A stretch of 64,000 nt of DNA from Pseudomonas sp. CCI4.2 (GCF_034350045.1 NZ_CP133781.1:4574501-4638500), one strand, 5' to 3'. Numbered from the stretch's first letter, positions 1-7,656 are shown. The notes: generated by a model not told the origin, from the sequence alone. Translations and numbers: made by a program.

Positions 1-129
1 GATCTCGCCGTTTTGCGCAGGCACTTGGCCGGACACGTACAGCCAGCCATCGGCTTCAACTGCACGGGCGAAAGGACGGGGCTGGCCACCGCCGGCAGTG
101 TTGCCGGTGCCATAACGAGTAATGCTCAT
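1..129 (-). CDS. RidA/YjgF-family protein, 5' part only
   Basis: The first 43 codons are present and the gene runs off the left edge. The N-terminus reads MSITRYGTG and continues with ADGWLYVSGQVPAQNGEI, which fits the YjgF/YER057c/UK114 family (the SGQVP block is typical). RidA-type proteins hydrolyse reactive enamine/imine intermediates made by PLP enzymes. The ATG follows a GGAGACG ribosome-binding site. The gene lies downstream of, and on the same strand as, an amino-acid ABC importer, 50 bp after its ATPase gene, so it is probably the next gene of that operon. This suggests that the imported compound feeds an amino-acid catabolic pathway beyond the window. The family call is good; the exact subfamily cannot be told from this fragment. 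Confidence 0.85.
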   Translation of the reverse strand, partial: MSITRYGTGNTAGGGQPRPFARAVEADGWLYVSGQVPAQNGEI

Positions 130-179
130 GAACGTCTCCTGCTGTTTTATCTAAAAGAGTAATGCGGTGTGTTGAACGA

Positions 180-968
180 CTAAAAACGGATGTTCTTAAG
201 GAACTCACTCAAGCGCGCCGACTTGGGTTGTTCGAATAATGCTTTGGGCGGGCCCTGTTCTTCGATGCGGCCTTGATTCATGAAGACAATCTGGTCCGAC
301 ACTTCGTACGCGAACCGCATTTCATGGGTGACCAGCAACATGGTCATGCCCTCCTCGGCCAGGCCCTTGATCACACTCAGCACTTCGCCGACCAGTTCTG
401 GATCGAGTGCCGAGGTGACTTCATCAAACAGCATCAGGCTCGGGTTCATCGCAATCGCTCGGGCAATCGCCACGCGCTGTTGCTGACCGCCTGACAGTTG
501 CCCCGGAAAGTGATTGCGCCGATCCAGCAGGCCCACCCGTTCCAGCCACTTTTCGGCCAGTGCCACCGCTTCGTCCTTGGGCAGTTTTTTCACTTTGAGC
601 AAGCCCAGGGTGACGTTCTGCAAGGCGCTGAGGTGCGGGAACAGGTTGAATTGCTGGAACGCCATACCGGTCATGGACCGATGCTGGGCAATGACTTTTT
701 CGGCATGGCGGACACGTTTTCCATCGACATCGCTGTAGCCGATGTCCTGGCCATCGAGACGGATACGGCCGCCTTGAAACTCTTCGAGCAAATTGACGCA
801 GCGCAGCAAGGTGGTTTTGCCCGAACCACTTGAGCCAATCAGGGTCACGACGTTGCCGCGCTGCATGTGCAGGTCAACGCCTTTGAGCACCTCGACCGCG
901 CCATAGGATTTATGCAGCCCCTCGATGCTCAGCAACGCTGGGGCAGTAGCAGTGTGTGTCGCTGTCAT
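180..968 (-). CDS. Polar amino-acid ABC transporter, ATP-binding subunit (GlnQ/HisP type)
   Basis: A 262-residue ATPase that powers uptake of a polar amino acid together with the two permeases and the binding protein upstream. Visible motifs are Walker A GSSGSGKTT, the Q-loop region MAFQQFNLFPHL, the ABC signature LSGGQQQR, Walker B LMLFDEVTSALDPE and the H-loop LLVTHEMRFA, all in order and at family-typical distances. The length matches GlnQ/HisP (about 240-260 residues). Its ATG overlaps the stop of the permease gene by 4 bp (ATGA), which shows translational coupling. The substrate cannot be read from the ATPase. Confidence 0.96.
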   Translation of the reverse strand: MTATHTATAPALLSIEGLHKSYGAVEVLKGVDLHMQRGNVVTLIGSSGSGKTTLLRCVNLLEEFQGGRIRLDGQDIGYSDVDGKRVRHAEKVIAQHRSMTGMAFQQFNLFPHLSALQNVTLGLLKVKKLPKDEAVALAEKWLERVGLLDRRNHFPGQLSGGQQQRVAIARAIAMNPSLMLFDEVTSALDPELVGEVLSVIKGLAEEGMTMLLVTHEMRFAYEVSDQIVFMNQGRIEEQGPPKALFEQPKSARLSEFLKNIRF

Positions 969-1627
969 GGCAAGGCCACCCGTTTTTCAATTTGCCGTCC
1001 AAGAAGCTCGATGGCGTAGTTGATGATGAAAAAAAGAAATCCGGCGAACAGGTAAAACTCCAGCGTCATGAACGTTCGGGCGATGACCTGTTGGGTGCTG
1101 AGGAGCAGTTCAGCAACACCAATCACCGACAACAGGGTCGAGGCCTTGACGATCTCGGTGGAGGAATTCACCCACGTCGGCAAAATCTGCCGAAGCGCCT
1201 GAGGCAGCAACACATAAGCCAGTGACTGCTTAAAGGTCAGGCCAATGGCCTTGCCCGCTTCAAGTTGCCCGCGAGGAATCGCTTGCAAGGCGCCGCGCAC
1301 GATTTCCGCGACGTGGGAACCACAAAATAACGTCAGTCCCAGCGCACCGGCTTGAAATGCGCTGACCTGCCAGCCCAACGCCGGGGCCATATAAAAGCAG
1401 GCCAACACCAGCACAAACACCGGAGTGCCGCGAATCAGATCGACATAGAGCCGAAACGGCAGGCGACTCCAGAGCTTGCCGTAGGTCAGCACCAACCCGG
1501 CAAACAGGCCGATCACCGTGCCGCAGATAATCGCAATGACCGAACATTGAATGGTGGTCAAAAAACCCGCCAATAACGCTTCCCGGGCGATCCACAGTTC
1601 TTGCAGCCAGCTATGAGCTTCGTACAT
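965..1627 (-). CDS. Amino-acid ABC transporter permease (HisM/GlnP type)
   Basis: An inner-membrane permease of 220 residues with several hydrophobic segments (for example from about residue 20 onward and at the C-terminus). It carries the cytoplasmic EAA-like loop, here LEAGKAIGLTFKQSLAYVLLPQALRQ, the docking site for the ATPase. The domain matches the 3-TM polar amino-acid permease family. It lies 10 bp after the other permease gene and overlaps the ATPase gene by 4 bp. The two permeases presumably form the heterodimeric channel. Start at ATG 1627 is preceded by an AGGAGG-like site (TAGGAGGTCTGGT). Confidence 0.94.
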   Translation of the reverse strand: MYEAHSWLQELWIAREALLAGFLTTIQCSVIAIICGTVIGLFAGLVLTYGKLWSRLPFRLYVDLIRGTPVFVLVLACFYMAPALGWQVSAFQAGALGLTLFCGSHVAEIVRGALQAIPRGQLEAGKAIGLTFKQSLAYVLLPQALRQILPTWVNSSTEIVKASTLLSVIGVAELLLSTQQVIARTFMTLEFYLFAGFLFFIINYAIELLGRQIEKRVALP

Positions 1628-1637
1628 ACCAGACCTC

Positions 1638-2300
1638 CTAGCGACGGATCGCCAAGCGTTGCTCTAAGTAGCGCAAGACCATGGCGATGAGGTAACAGGC
1701 CGCCACGTACAACGCCGTAGTCACCATCCAGGTTTCGATGACCCGATAGCTTTCAACGTTGATCTTGCGGGCGTAGTAGGTCAGCTCCGGCACGGCAATC
1801 GCCGCCGCCAACGAGGTGTCCTTGAACAACGAGATGAAGTTGTTCGACAGCGCCGGCAACACGTTGCGCAGCATCACCGGGATGATCACGTAAGCGCGCA
1901 CTTGCCATTCGCTCAGGCCAATTGCCAGCCCGGCTTCGCGCTGGCCCTTATGAATACTTAACAGCCCCGCACGAAACACTTCGGTCAAATACGCCCCGGC
2001 GTACAGCGACAGGGTGACGATGAACGACGGCAGCTTGTCCATGCGGATGCCCAAACTCGGCAGCGCAAAGTAGATCAGCAGGATCAGTACCAAAATCGGC
2101 GTATTACGGATCACCGTGACGTACACCGAGGCGATGACTCGCAAGGTCCGGTGTTTCGACAGCAGTGCGAACGCCGCCATCAGGCCAATGACGCAGCCAA
2201 TGGCAATTGAGATCAACGCCAATTCCAGGCCCAACCCCAAGCCTGATAGCAAGCTGGGAAAATCACGCCAGACGGCGGCAAAATTCAACTGATAGTTCAT
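1638..2300 (-). CDS. Amino-acid ABC transporter permease (HisQ/GlnP type)
   Basis: The second permease of the importer, 220 residues from the ATG chosen here (MNYQLNFAAVW). The reading frame is open upstream to a TTG at 2330, but the ATG start fits the family N-terminus and has an AGGT upstream. Transmembrane segments are evident around residues 22-45, 55-80 and 90-110. The EAA-like loop REAGLAIGLSEWQVRAYVIIP is present. It lies 53 bp after the binding-protein gene and 10 bp before its partner permease. Confidence 0.94.
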   Translation of the reverse strand: MNYQLNFAAVWRDFPSLLSGLGLGLELALISIAIGCVIGLMAAFALLSKHRTLRVIASVYVTVIRNTPILVLILLIYFALPSLGIRMDKLPSFIVTLSLYAGAYLTEVFRAGLLSIHKGQREAGLAIGLSEWQVRAYVIIPVMLRNVLPALSNNFISLFKDTSLAAAIAVPELTYYARKINVESYRVIETWMVTTALYVAACYLIAMVLRYLEQRLAIRR

Positions 2301-2353
2301 GGTCAGCAGTACCTGGAACGGGGCAGTCAACGCACTGCCCTGCTCTCACCGAG

Positions 2354-3205
2354 TCATTTGAATTCGACAGGGAAACCAATTTCCGGGGTCGGCAGATCGA
2401 CGCCGAACCATTGTTTGAACGAGGCGGCATAGGTCGGGAACTCAACGCCAGTCATCGCTTCATGCAACACAGTGTTGACGAAGTTCAGCCAGTCCTGGTC
2501 GCCACGTTTGACGGCGCAGGCGTAGGTCTGTGGGCTCCAGGCGAAATTCGGGGTGCGATAGCGGCCTGGGTTCTGCACGATCAGGTATTTGACCGAAGAC
2601 TGATCCGTGGCGGCAGCGTCGGCACGGCCGGAGTTGACGGCCTGGTACATCAAGTCAACGCTGTCGTACTGATCGACTTTGGCTTTGGGCAAGGCCTGGT
2701 GTACCAGTTCTTCGGCGTAGACGTTTTGCAGTACCGCCACGGTAACGCTGTCACCGGCGGCTTTCAGGTCGTCAATCTCTTTGTACTTACTCTGGATGGG
2801 CAGCAACAGCGCTACGCCCTCGCGGTAGTAAGGCAGGGTAAAGGCGACTTGTTGGGCACGGCTGGCAGTGACGGTAATGAACTGGCAGCTTATGTCGACT
2901 TTGTCAGTCAGCAAGTTAGGAATTCGTGCGTCGGACGACTGCACCACGAACTCGACTTTGCTGGGGTCGTTGAACAGCCCTTTGGCGATCATCCGCGCGA
3001 TGTCGATATCGAAGCCTTGGAGCTTTCCGTCAGCACCCTGGAAATGCCAAGGCGCGTTAGTGCTGCCCGTGCCCACCACCAGATGGCCCCGCTGCAACAC
3101 GCTGTCGAGCTTGCTGGTGTCTGCCGCCTGCACCGAGCTGATAAGCGTGGCCGTAGCCGCAAGAACAAACGCACAAGCTTTCAAAAAGGAAGGTCCGCGA
3201 TGCAT
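2354..3205 (-). CDS. Periplasmic amino-acid-binding protein (SBP_bac_3 family)
   Basis: A 283-residue solute-binding protein with a cleavable signal peptide (basic start, hydrophobic core FVLAATATLIS, AxA-like site before ADTSK). The mature part has the family-3 signatures LVVGTGSTNAPWHF, GFDIDIARMIAKGLF and the DQYDSVDLMYQAVNSGRADA region. It captures the substrate in the periplasm and hands it to the permease pair downstream. It is the first gene of the four-gene importer, with ATG 3205 preceded by GGCGGAG. A perfect palindrome lies 25 bp upstream and probably controls the operon. Glutamate/aspartate-like or another polar amino acid is likely; the ligand is not determined. Confidence 0.93.
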   Translation of the reverse strand: MHRGPSFLKACAFVLAATATLISSVQAADTSKLDSVLQRGHLVVGTGSTNAPWHFQGADGKLQGFDIDIARMIAKGLFNDPSKVEFVVQSSDARIPNLLTDKVDISCQFITVTASRAQQVAFTLPYYREGVALLLPIQSKYKEIDDLKAAGDSVTVAVLQNVYAEELVHQALPKAKVDQYDSVDLMYQAVNSGRADAAATDQSSVKYLIVQNPGRYRTPNFAWSPQTYACAVKRGDQDWLNFVNTVLHEAMTGVEFPTYAASFKQWFGVDLPTPEIGFPVEFK

Positions 3206-3229
3206 GTGATGAACTCCGCCGTGGTTAAA

Positions 3230-3245
3230 TTCCGCTATAGCGGAA
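3230..3245. promoter_or_regulatory. Perfect palindrome upstream of the amino-acid importer (probable operator)
   Basis: TTCCGCTATAGCGGAA is a perfect 16-bp palindrome centred about 32 bp upstream of the binding-protein ATG. A further half-site, AGCGGAAT, lies at 3259-3266. TTCCGC/GCGGAA symmetry recalls operators of some IclR- or GntR-type regulators, but no such regulator is in the window, so the protein that binds it is unknown. Confidence 0.6.
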
Positions 3246-3433
3246 CAAGGTGTGTAACAGCGGAATAGAGAGCAGAAAGTGTGCCACAGAAAGCAACCGA
3301 AAAAAAGCGCAAGAAAAAGGCTTTAAGATCAATGAGCTAACAGGGGTGGATTAATTTGCTACGTAACGGCTTTGCAGCGAGGGCTCGCTACCGTTTGCTA
3401 CAGCATGTGTAGCCAGGCCCCAAAACGGGGCAA

Positions 3434-3454
3434 ACGCGCCGCAATACGGCGCGT
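3434..3454 (-). terminator. Hairpin terminator after the histidine phosphatase gene
   Basis: The stem ACGCGCCG / CGGCGCGT with a 5-nt loop lies 33 bp past the phosphatase stop. On the minus strand it is followed by TTT and then by a second hairpin, GCCCCG-TTTT-GGGGC (about 3416-3431). It probably ends the minus-strand phosphatase transcript. Confidence 0.6.
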
Positions 3455-3486
3455 CTTTGAAAGGGCTTGTCAGGGATGAAGCAAGG

Positions 3487-4167
3487 CTACCATTCGTGTT
3501 TAAAATCCGCTGCAAACGGCGCGGCATCGATAAAACCAAGGGCATGTGGGTGCGTATTTTCGCCGAGTGAAATAAACAACGAAGAGGTATAAGCCGGTTT
3601 GGCGGGCAAGAAAACCTTCAGGCCCTTCTCGACCTCTCTGATGCAGTCACTGTGAGTCACCAAGACTAGATTACGTCCGACTGCCTTATGCTTGATTGCG
3701 TTTGTCAGCATCGTAGCGCGGCAATCGGCAAGCCACGTTCGGGTATCTACCTCACGGTTAAACATAAACGCGGCCGTTTGCGTGGTTCTCGCAAGAGGGC
3801 TGGCATAGACGTCGGTATTATCCAGTCCCAGTCTTTCAAATTCCTTGCCGACATCCCGGGCAGCATCGCTTCCCCGAGTGGTAATTCCGTCTTTAGCGCT
3901 AAGGCAGGTGGCGTCCGATTGGTCGCAACGTTCAGCGTGACGCACAAAGACGATGATTTCGCCTTTGCTCCATGACGCTTTGAGGTTAGCAATTTCAGCA
4001 GCCGAGCCATGAGCGAAGTTTTTCAGCACAGGATGTTTAAAGTGTGCATACGCCGCCACACCTAATAGTCCTATCAGCAGTGCAACTGACACAATTCTGT
4101 AACGCCCAAGAGTACGCCAGACAAATAACGAGTTAGAACGCAGGCGAGTAACGGTTTCCATTGGCAT
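3487..4167 (-). CDS. Membrane-anchored histidine phosphatase (Ais/PmrG-like)
   Basis: A 226-residue protein of the histidine phosphatase (phosphoglycerate-mutase-like) superfamily. After a basic N-terminus there is one hydrophobic segment (VSVALLIGLLGVAAYAHF, about residues 27-44), which suggests an inner-membrane anchor with the catalytic domain in the periplasm. The catalytic motif VRHAERCD follows at about residue 76; the second-half histidine motif is LVTHSDC. The RHxERCD form resembles Ais/PmrG-type LPS-core heptose phosphatases, but the substrate is inferred only. Start ATG 4167 is one option; a second ATG lies two codons later. It stands alone with its own terminator. Confidence 0.8.
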   Translation of the reverse strand: MPMETVTRLRSNSLFVWRTLGRYRIVSVALLIGLLGVAAYAHFKHPVLKNFAHGSAAEIANLKASWSKGEIIVFVRHAERCDQSDATCLSAKDGITTRGSDAARDVGKEFERLGLDNTDVYASPLARTTQTAAFMFNREVDTRTWLADCRATMLTNAIKHKAVGRNLVLVTHSDCIREVEKGLKVFLPAKPAYTSSLFISLGENTHPHALGFIDAAPFAADFKHEW

Positions 4168-4413
4168 ACATCTCTACAATCGTGATTATTATTATGGGGG
4201 ATTATTATTAGCCGATGCGCTTTGGCGGGGGGGAAATATTTGTGGTGCGAACGCCACAAGCCACTCGATAGAGTGAAAATTAAAATACGTGATTAGCGAG
4301 AGACTATCTCGGTATAAAAAATTTACTTAAGAAACGTTCAGCAAGTGTTCAGAAAGCCTTAAGCAGCCCTTAGTAAGACAGGACTGCCGCGGGGTTTTAT
4401 CTTAGGATGACAA

Positions 4414-4740
4414 TCAGGCCTTGGTGTTAATGGTTTCGCCTGTGATTTGCCCGGAGCCGTTTACAGTCCCTTTGGCCGGAGTCTGCGCAGGGGAATTCGA
4501 TACCGAAGCCTCGTGTTGCTTGGCTATTAACCGTTGAGCTACACGATCGCCATGCCCCGCCTCTTTTGCAGTCTCGGCGGATGTCTCGGTAGCTTCCTTT
4601 AAAGCCGCCGCCGCAACACTGACGACGCTGCTAGTGGAGGGCGTCGCGCTCGTCGAAGCGGGCGTTTTCGTTTTATCGGTGACAGGGCTAGTTGCCCCAC
4701 CGCGTACGGAGATAGAAGCTGAAATAGCGCCAATAGACAT
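4414..4740 (-). CDS. Small Ser/Thr/Ala-rich protein, paralogue A
   Basis: A 108-residue protein I cannot assign to a known family. It starts MSIGAISASISV, has a low-complexity Ser/Thr/Pro/Ala stretch (about 25-45), then a helix-like block with TETSAETAKEAGHGDRVAQ, and ends GETINTKA. The ATG follows AGGAGTTACCT, a good ribosome-binding site. The next gene upstream on the same strand encodes a shorter paralogue with the same N-terminal, central and C-terminal blocks; this copy has an extra stretch of about 30 residues before the C-terminal block. No signal peptide or membrane segment is visible. A conserved 32-bp block lies 96 bp upstream. Confidence 0.72.
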   Translation of the reverse strand: MSIGAISASISVRGGATSPVTDKTKTPASTSATPSTSSVVSVAAAALKEATETSAETAKEAGHGDRVAQRLIAKQHEASVSNSPAQTPAKGTVNGSGQITGETINTKA

Positions 4741-4835
4741 AGGTAACTCCTGATTTTCTGATACACCAAGGCCTAAAAAATGCCTTGCATAAGGGGTTGA
4801 ACGAGATCAGAGAGTAAAAGCGCAAGCGTTTGGTT

Positions 4836-4867
4836 TACGTTGGCAACAGGTGAAAATTCCGTCGTAT
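4836..4867 (-). promoter_or_regulatory. Conserved 32-bp block upstream of paralogue A
   Basis: On the minus strand this block reads ATACGACGGAATTTTCAC and continues with CTGTTGCCAACGTA. It matches the block upstream of paralogue B at 25 of 32 positions and lies at nearly the same distance from the start codon (96 versus 98 bp). It is probably a shared promoter or activator site; it did not convincingly match an AlgU or HrpL consensus. Confidence 0.55.
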
Positions 4868-4996
4868 TTACGCGTTAAGTGAACCGGACAAGATTAAGGG
4901 CTTCAGCGCGATATACAAACAGGTGTGAACCTATTTAAATGAATGTGACCCGGCCCCGCCAACGGGGACTATTACCGGGCCGTACTGGCTAGATGA

Positions 4997-5221
4997 CTAA
5001 ATCTTGGTGTTAATGATTTCTCCCGCTTGAGTGTGGCGAACACCATTTTCGGCCTCTTGCGCCGTTTCAATGGACGTTTCAGTTAGGCTGTTCACTGCGG
5101 TCGTTGCGGCGCCAGGGGTGGGAAATGCAGTTGATTTCGCGGTTACTCTGAATTTGGCTTGGTGGTCGGCGGTTACGCCAACATTCACCGGAATTGACGC
5201 TGAAATTACGCCGATCGCCAT
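4997..5221 (-). CDS. Small protein, paralogue B of the same family
   Basis: A 74-residue protein from the ATG at 5221, chosen because AAGGAG lies 7 nt upstream and because its N-terminus MAIGVISASIPV then aligns with paralogue A (MSIGAISASISV). The reading frame is open further upstream but without homology. The central block TETSIETAQEAENGVRHTQ and the C-terminus GEIINTKI also align. Function is unknown and no membrane or signal sequence is seen. The two genes are separated by 256 bp containing A's own promoter block, so they look like a tandem duplication with separate promoters. Confidence 0.72.
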   Translation of the reverse strand: MAIGVISASIPVNVGVTADHQAKFRVTAKSTAFPTPGAATTAVNSLTETSIETAQEAENGVRHTQAGEIINTKI

Positions 5222-5318
5222 CTGTCGCTCCTTATTATGGGGATGCGACAGGCATTCAAAAAAACCGCCCTGACGCATAGATTGGATGGCAACAGACTAG
5301 AGTGCCAAATGTTCACAA

Positions 5319-5350
5319 TGCGTCGGCCAGACGTGAAAATTTCGTCCTAT
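5319..5350 (-). promoter_or_regulatory. Conserved 32-bp block upstream of paralogue B
   Basis: On the minus strand this block reads ATAGGACGAAATTTTCAC and continues with GTCTGGCCGACGCA. It is the counterpart of the block at 4836-4867 and lies 98 bp upstream of the start of paralogue B. It ends just short of the 3' end of the neighbouring glutathione S-transferase gene. Confidence 0.55.
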
Positions 5351-5362
5351 GGTCAGGCGTGG

Positions 5363-6058
5363 TCAAGCGGCAGGCGTCACCTCTGACATGGTTACGCAAT
5401 TCTTTACGCTGAGACGCTCCTGCATTCGTGTGTACCACGCTTGCAGAGCCTCGCACTCCCCTGGCACTGGCAGATCCACCAAGCCCGCAAAGATCAAACC
5501 GCCTATGACCGTGATATCAGCCATCGTGAAGTCGTCGCCGGTGACGAACGGCTGGCTTTTAAGAATCGCATCGAAGTAGTGCATTCCCTTTATCGCCTTG
5601 TCGCGCTGGCGAAATCCCCATTCGGCGTTCTGATAAATCTCGACGTCGGGTCCAAGCCCTGGCGTGGCATGGTGAAAATAAACACTGATGGCGTCGAGCA
5701 GCTCCAATTCCGCGCGCTTACTCATCATGTGGATCAGGCCCTTTTCCCGCGGCGTCCTACCGGTGAGTGTGGGAACGCCATCAAGCGCGTCAAGGTATTC
5801 GGTAATGGCCGTGCACTCGGCAATGAGCGTTCCGTCGTCGAGTTCGAGCACCGGCAGCGTGCCTGAGTAGTTCTTCGCGAGGAATTCAGGCGTCTTGTGT
5901 TCGCCCTTCCAGAGATTGACCGGCAAAAATTGCACGCGTGACTGTAGGTTTTTCTCTGCCAAAGCGATACGCACGCGAGCCGGGTAAGGGCCGGTGGGCC
6001 AATCGTAAATCTTCATTATGGCCAACGCGGCCAAGTCAAAATTGATGTCAGAGCTCAT
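5363..6058 (-). CDS. Glutathione S-transferase family protein
   Basis: A 231-residue protein with a thioredoxin-like N-terminal domain (MKIYDWPTGPYPARVRIAL, about residues 15-90, including GTLPVLELDDGTLIAECTAI, the cis-Pro and glutathione gamma-Glu-binding Glu/Cys region) and an all-helical C-terminal domain with FTMADITV. It is predicted to conjugate or reduce electrophiles with glutathione in the cytosol. Start ATG 6058 has GAGGA upstream; the internal ATG at residue 15 is an alternative. It lies 88 bp downstream of the tetR gene on the same strand, so the two are probably co-transcribed. The preferred substrate is unknown. Confidence 0.9.
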   Translation of the reverse strand: MSSDINFDLAALAIMKIYDWPTGPYPARVRIALAEKNLQSRVQFLPVNLWKGEHKTPEFLAKNYSGTLPVLELDDGTLIAECTAITEYLDALDGVPTLTGRTPREKGLIHMMSKRAELELLDAISVYFHHATPGLGPDVEIYQNAEWGFRQRDKAIKGMHYFDAILKSQPFVTGDDFTMADITVIGGLIFAGLVDLPVPGECEALQAWYTRMQERLSVKNCVTMSEVTPAA

Positions 6059-6146
6059 GGTAAATCCTCGCCTATGTGCCAGTTGGCAGGCAGAAAATAG
6101 AAGTTTTCGGTCGCTGCACTCACGCCTAAAAATCGACTTCGTTCGC

Positions 6147-6710
6147 CTATGCAGGCAAAGGCCCAGACGCGCGGTAAGCCTCGATCAGCGTGTCGAAAAG
6201 CGAAATGTCCGAGCGACTTCTTGCGATGAGCTGGGCGCCGGCGACGGCTGCAAAAATGGCACATGCCCGAACCTCGCTATCCTGTGGTTTGCACACCTTC
6301 GCGGCGCAAAGAAGCTTGCTGAGCCAAGCGACGTTTACGTCCGCAAACGCCTGGATTTCCTTGGTCATATCAGTGGGCAAACTGTCTGTTTCCGCACCGA
6401 CAAAACTGCCTAGGCAAAGGCGATTGTCGGCTTCAAGTGATCGGCGAAAAATCTCAGGAAAACGACGCAAGGCGTCTATCGGGTTCGGGTCTTCTTCGCA
6501 GATCGTCTCAAGTGCAGCCGCGCCGTCTTCCCAATATCGCTTGGCAACAGCAACGCCAAGATCGGCTTTACTCGGGAAGTGGTAATAAATGCTTGCCGCT
6601 TTGATCCCGACCTGTTGGGCAAGGTCACGGAAATTCAGGCCATTGTAGCCCTGTGATTGGGCAATTTTCGTGGCGGCCATCAGGATGGCCTCTCGGGCGT
6701 TGGTAATCAT
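6147..6710 (-). CDS. TetR-family transcriptional regulator
   Basis: A 187-residue regulator. The N-terminal helix-turn-helix spans about residues 8-50, with the classic run NFRDLAQQVGIKAASIYYHFPSK. The C-terminal ligand/dimer domain matches TetR_C-type domains, with a conserved GSFVGAETDSLP region. It sits between two glutathione S-transferase genes. A CTACCT/AGGTAG inverted repeat lies 63 bp upstream of its own start, and related palindromes precede the second transferase gene. It therefore probably represses itself and both transferases, with an electrophile or its conjugate as inducer (inference). Confidence 0.93.
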   Translation of the reverse strand: MITNAREAILMAATKIAQSQGYNGLNFRDLAQQVGIKAASIYYHFPSKADLGVAVAKRYWEDGAAALETICEEDPNPIDALRRFPEIFRRSLEADNRLCLGSFVGAETDSLPTDMTKEIQAFADVNVAWLSKLLCAAKVCKPQDSEVRACAIFAAVAGAQLIARSRSDISLFDTLIEAYRASGPLPA

Positions 6711-6772
6711 TGTGATGCCTTTCGTCCAAAGGACGATGTTTTAGAAAGTGTGCAGCATGCTATATGAAGAGC

Positions 6773-6790
6773 CTACCTTTTGTTAGGTAG
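6773..6790. promoter_or_regulatory. Predicted TetR operator upstream of tetR
   Basis: The inverted repeat CTACCT-N6-AGGTAG contains GTTAGGTAG, identical to the right half of the operator in front of the second transferase gene. It is well placed for autorepression. Confidence 0.6.
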
Positions 6791-6849
6791 ACCTAGCGTC
6801 GCTGGACGGGCGATCCCGGCGGTTCCGCTACCACCGATCACCGGAACCG

Positions 6850-7551
6850 TTACTCCGTCGGCGAGTTCAGCTCAGGAATACCACTGCTGCGATCAGCGTA
6901 GGCAGCCTGGAAGCTAGGGCGCTTCTGCCAGCGTTTCCAGTAGGCGTCCAGAAACTCAAAACGCTCGTCCAGCGGCGTGGCGTTGACCGGGAATTTGGAG
7001 AACGCAATCGCGGTTGCCAGGGTTATGTCCGAGAAGGTGGGAGCATCCCCGCCCAGCAACCATTCGCGACCGTCGGACAGATGACGATTGACCAAAGCAG
7101 CGTGAGCCAATGCTTCCTTGCGGCAGTGCTCGCCCCACGCCTCGTTCTTCGTCAGCTCCAGCTTGAATCCGAGCCCGGTGTGTAAAACGTGAAACGCCGT
7201 GACGATCCGGTACAGGATGTGCACCCAGACCCGGTTGTCCCACATGTTATCGAGCCCCTGTTCCAGTGCGCTCTCCCCCATGATCTTGCGACCGGGATAG
7301 GACTGGTCAAGGTAGCGAGCGATGGCAGCCGTCTCGGAAATGAAGCTTCCGTCCGCCAGTTGGAGCGTGGGCGTCTCGCCCCACGGATTCATGTTGAGGT
7401 GACGCCAGCCCCGCTGCTCGCCCCCAGGGGCCATGTCATAGATGGTTTCGTCGAACTGATCAGCAATGCCCTTTTCATGCATGAACAGACGCAAGCGCTG
7501 CGGATTGGGGAAAGCCGAAGGGGAAGTGAACAGTTGAAGTTTAGAGGTCAT
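6850..7551 (-). CDS. Glutathione S-transferase family protein
   Basis: A 233-residue protein. The thioredoxin-like N-terminal domain (about 1-85) has TSPSAFPNPQRLRLFMHEKG, NPWGETPTLQLADGSFISET (cis-Pro and the glutathione-binding Glu/Ser-Glu-Thr) and AIARYLD. The helical C-terminal domain includes PTFSDITLATAI. It is not closely similar to the other transferase in this cluster, so the two are not a recent duplication. Start ATG 7551 follows AGGA with 6-nt spacing. Two palindromes in its promoter region tie it to the neighbouring TetR regulator. Substrate unknown. Confidence 0.9.
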   Translation of the reverse strand: MTSKLQLFTSPSAFPNPQRLRLFMHEKGIADQFDETIYDMAPGGEQRGWRHLNMNPWGETPTLQLADGSFISETAAIARYLDQSYPGRKIMGESALEQGLDNMWDNRVWVHILYRIVTAFHVLHTGLGFKLELTKNEAWGEHCRKEALAHAALVNRHLSDGREWLLGGDAPTFSDITLATAIAFSKFPVNATPLDERFEFLDAYWKRWQKRPSFQAAYADRSSGIPELNSPTE

Positions 7552-7579
7552 GGTCGATCCTGGAGGCAGGTGGCTGGAT

Positions 7580-7599
7580 TACCTAACTGTTGTTAGGTA
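7580..7599. promoter_or_regulatory. Predicted TetR operator 1 upstream of the second GST gene
   Basis: TACCTAAC-tgtt-GTTAGGTA is a perfect inverted repeat with 8-bp arms, 28 bp upstream of the start codon. It is the best of three related sites and defines a likely consensus CCTAACnnttGTTAGG. Confidence 0.7.
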
Positions 7600-7640
7600 G
7601 CCAGACAATAGCGAGCTAATGGGCGCCCGTCAAGAACCTA

Positions 7641-7656
7641 TCTAACATTTGTTAGG
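7641..7656. promoter_or_regulatory. Predicted TetR operator 2 upstream of the second GST gene
   Basis: TCTAAC-attt-GTTAGG is a second copy of the palindrome, 42 bp beyond operator 1. Two sites at this spacing would allow cooperative binding across the promoter. Confidence 0.6.

Noticed and set aside
2207..3268. A 353-codon open frame antisense to the binding-protein gene
   Set aside because: It lies wholly over a well-supported gene and permease start on the other strand; no family likeness. It is a GC-bias shadow.
3351..3545. A 64-codon minus-strand frame after the phosphatase gene
   Set aside because: It overlaps the phosphatase 3' end and its terminator hairpins, and has no ribosome-binding site.
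4320..4370. Two CTTAAG hexamers as a second PmrA-type box
   Set aside because: They are about 30 bp apart instead of 5 bp and lie downstream of, not before, the nearest gene.
4836..5350. HrpL or AlgU promoter for the paralogous small genes
   Set aside because: The shared block has GGAATTTT or GAAATTTT but neither the GGAACC-N16-CCAC nor the GAACTT-N16-TCTGA pattern is met.
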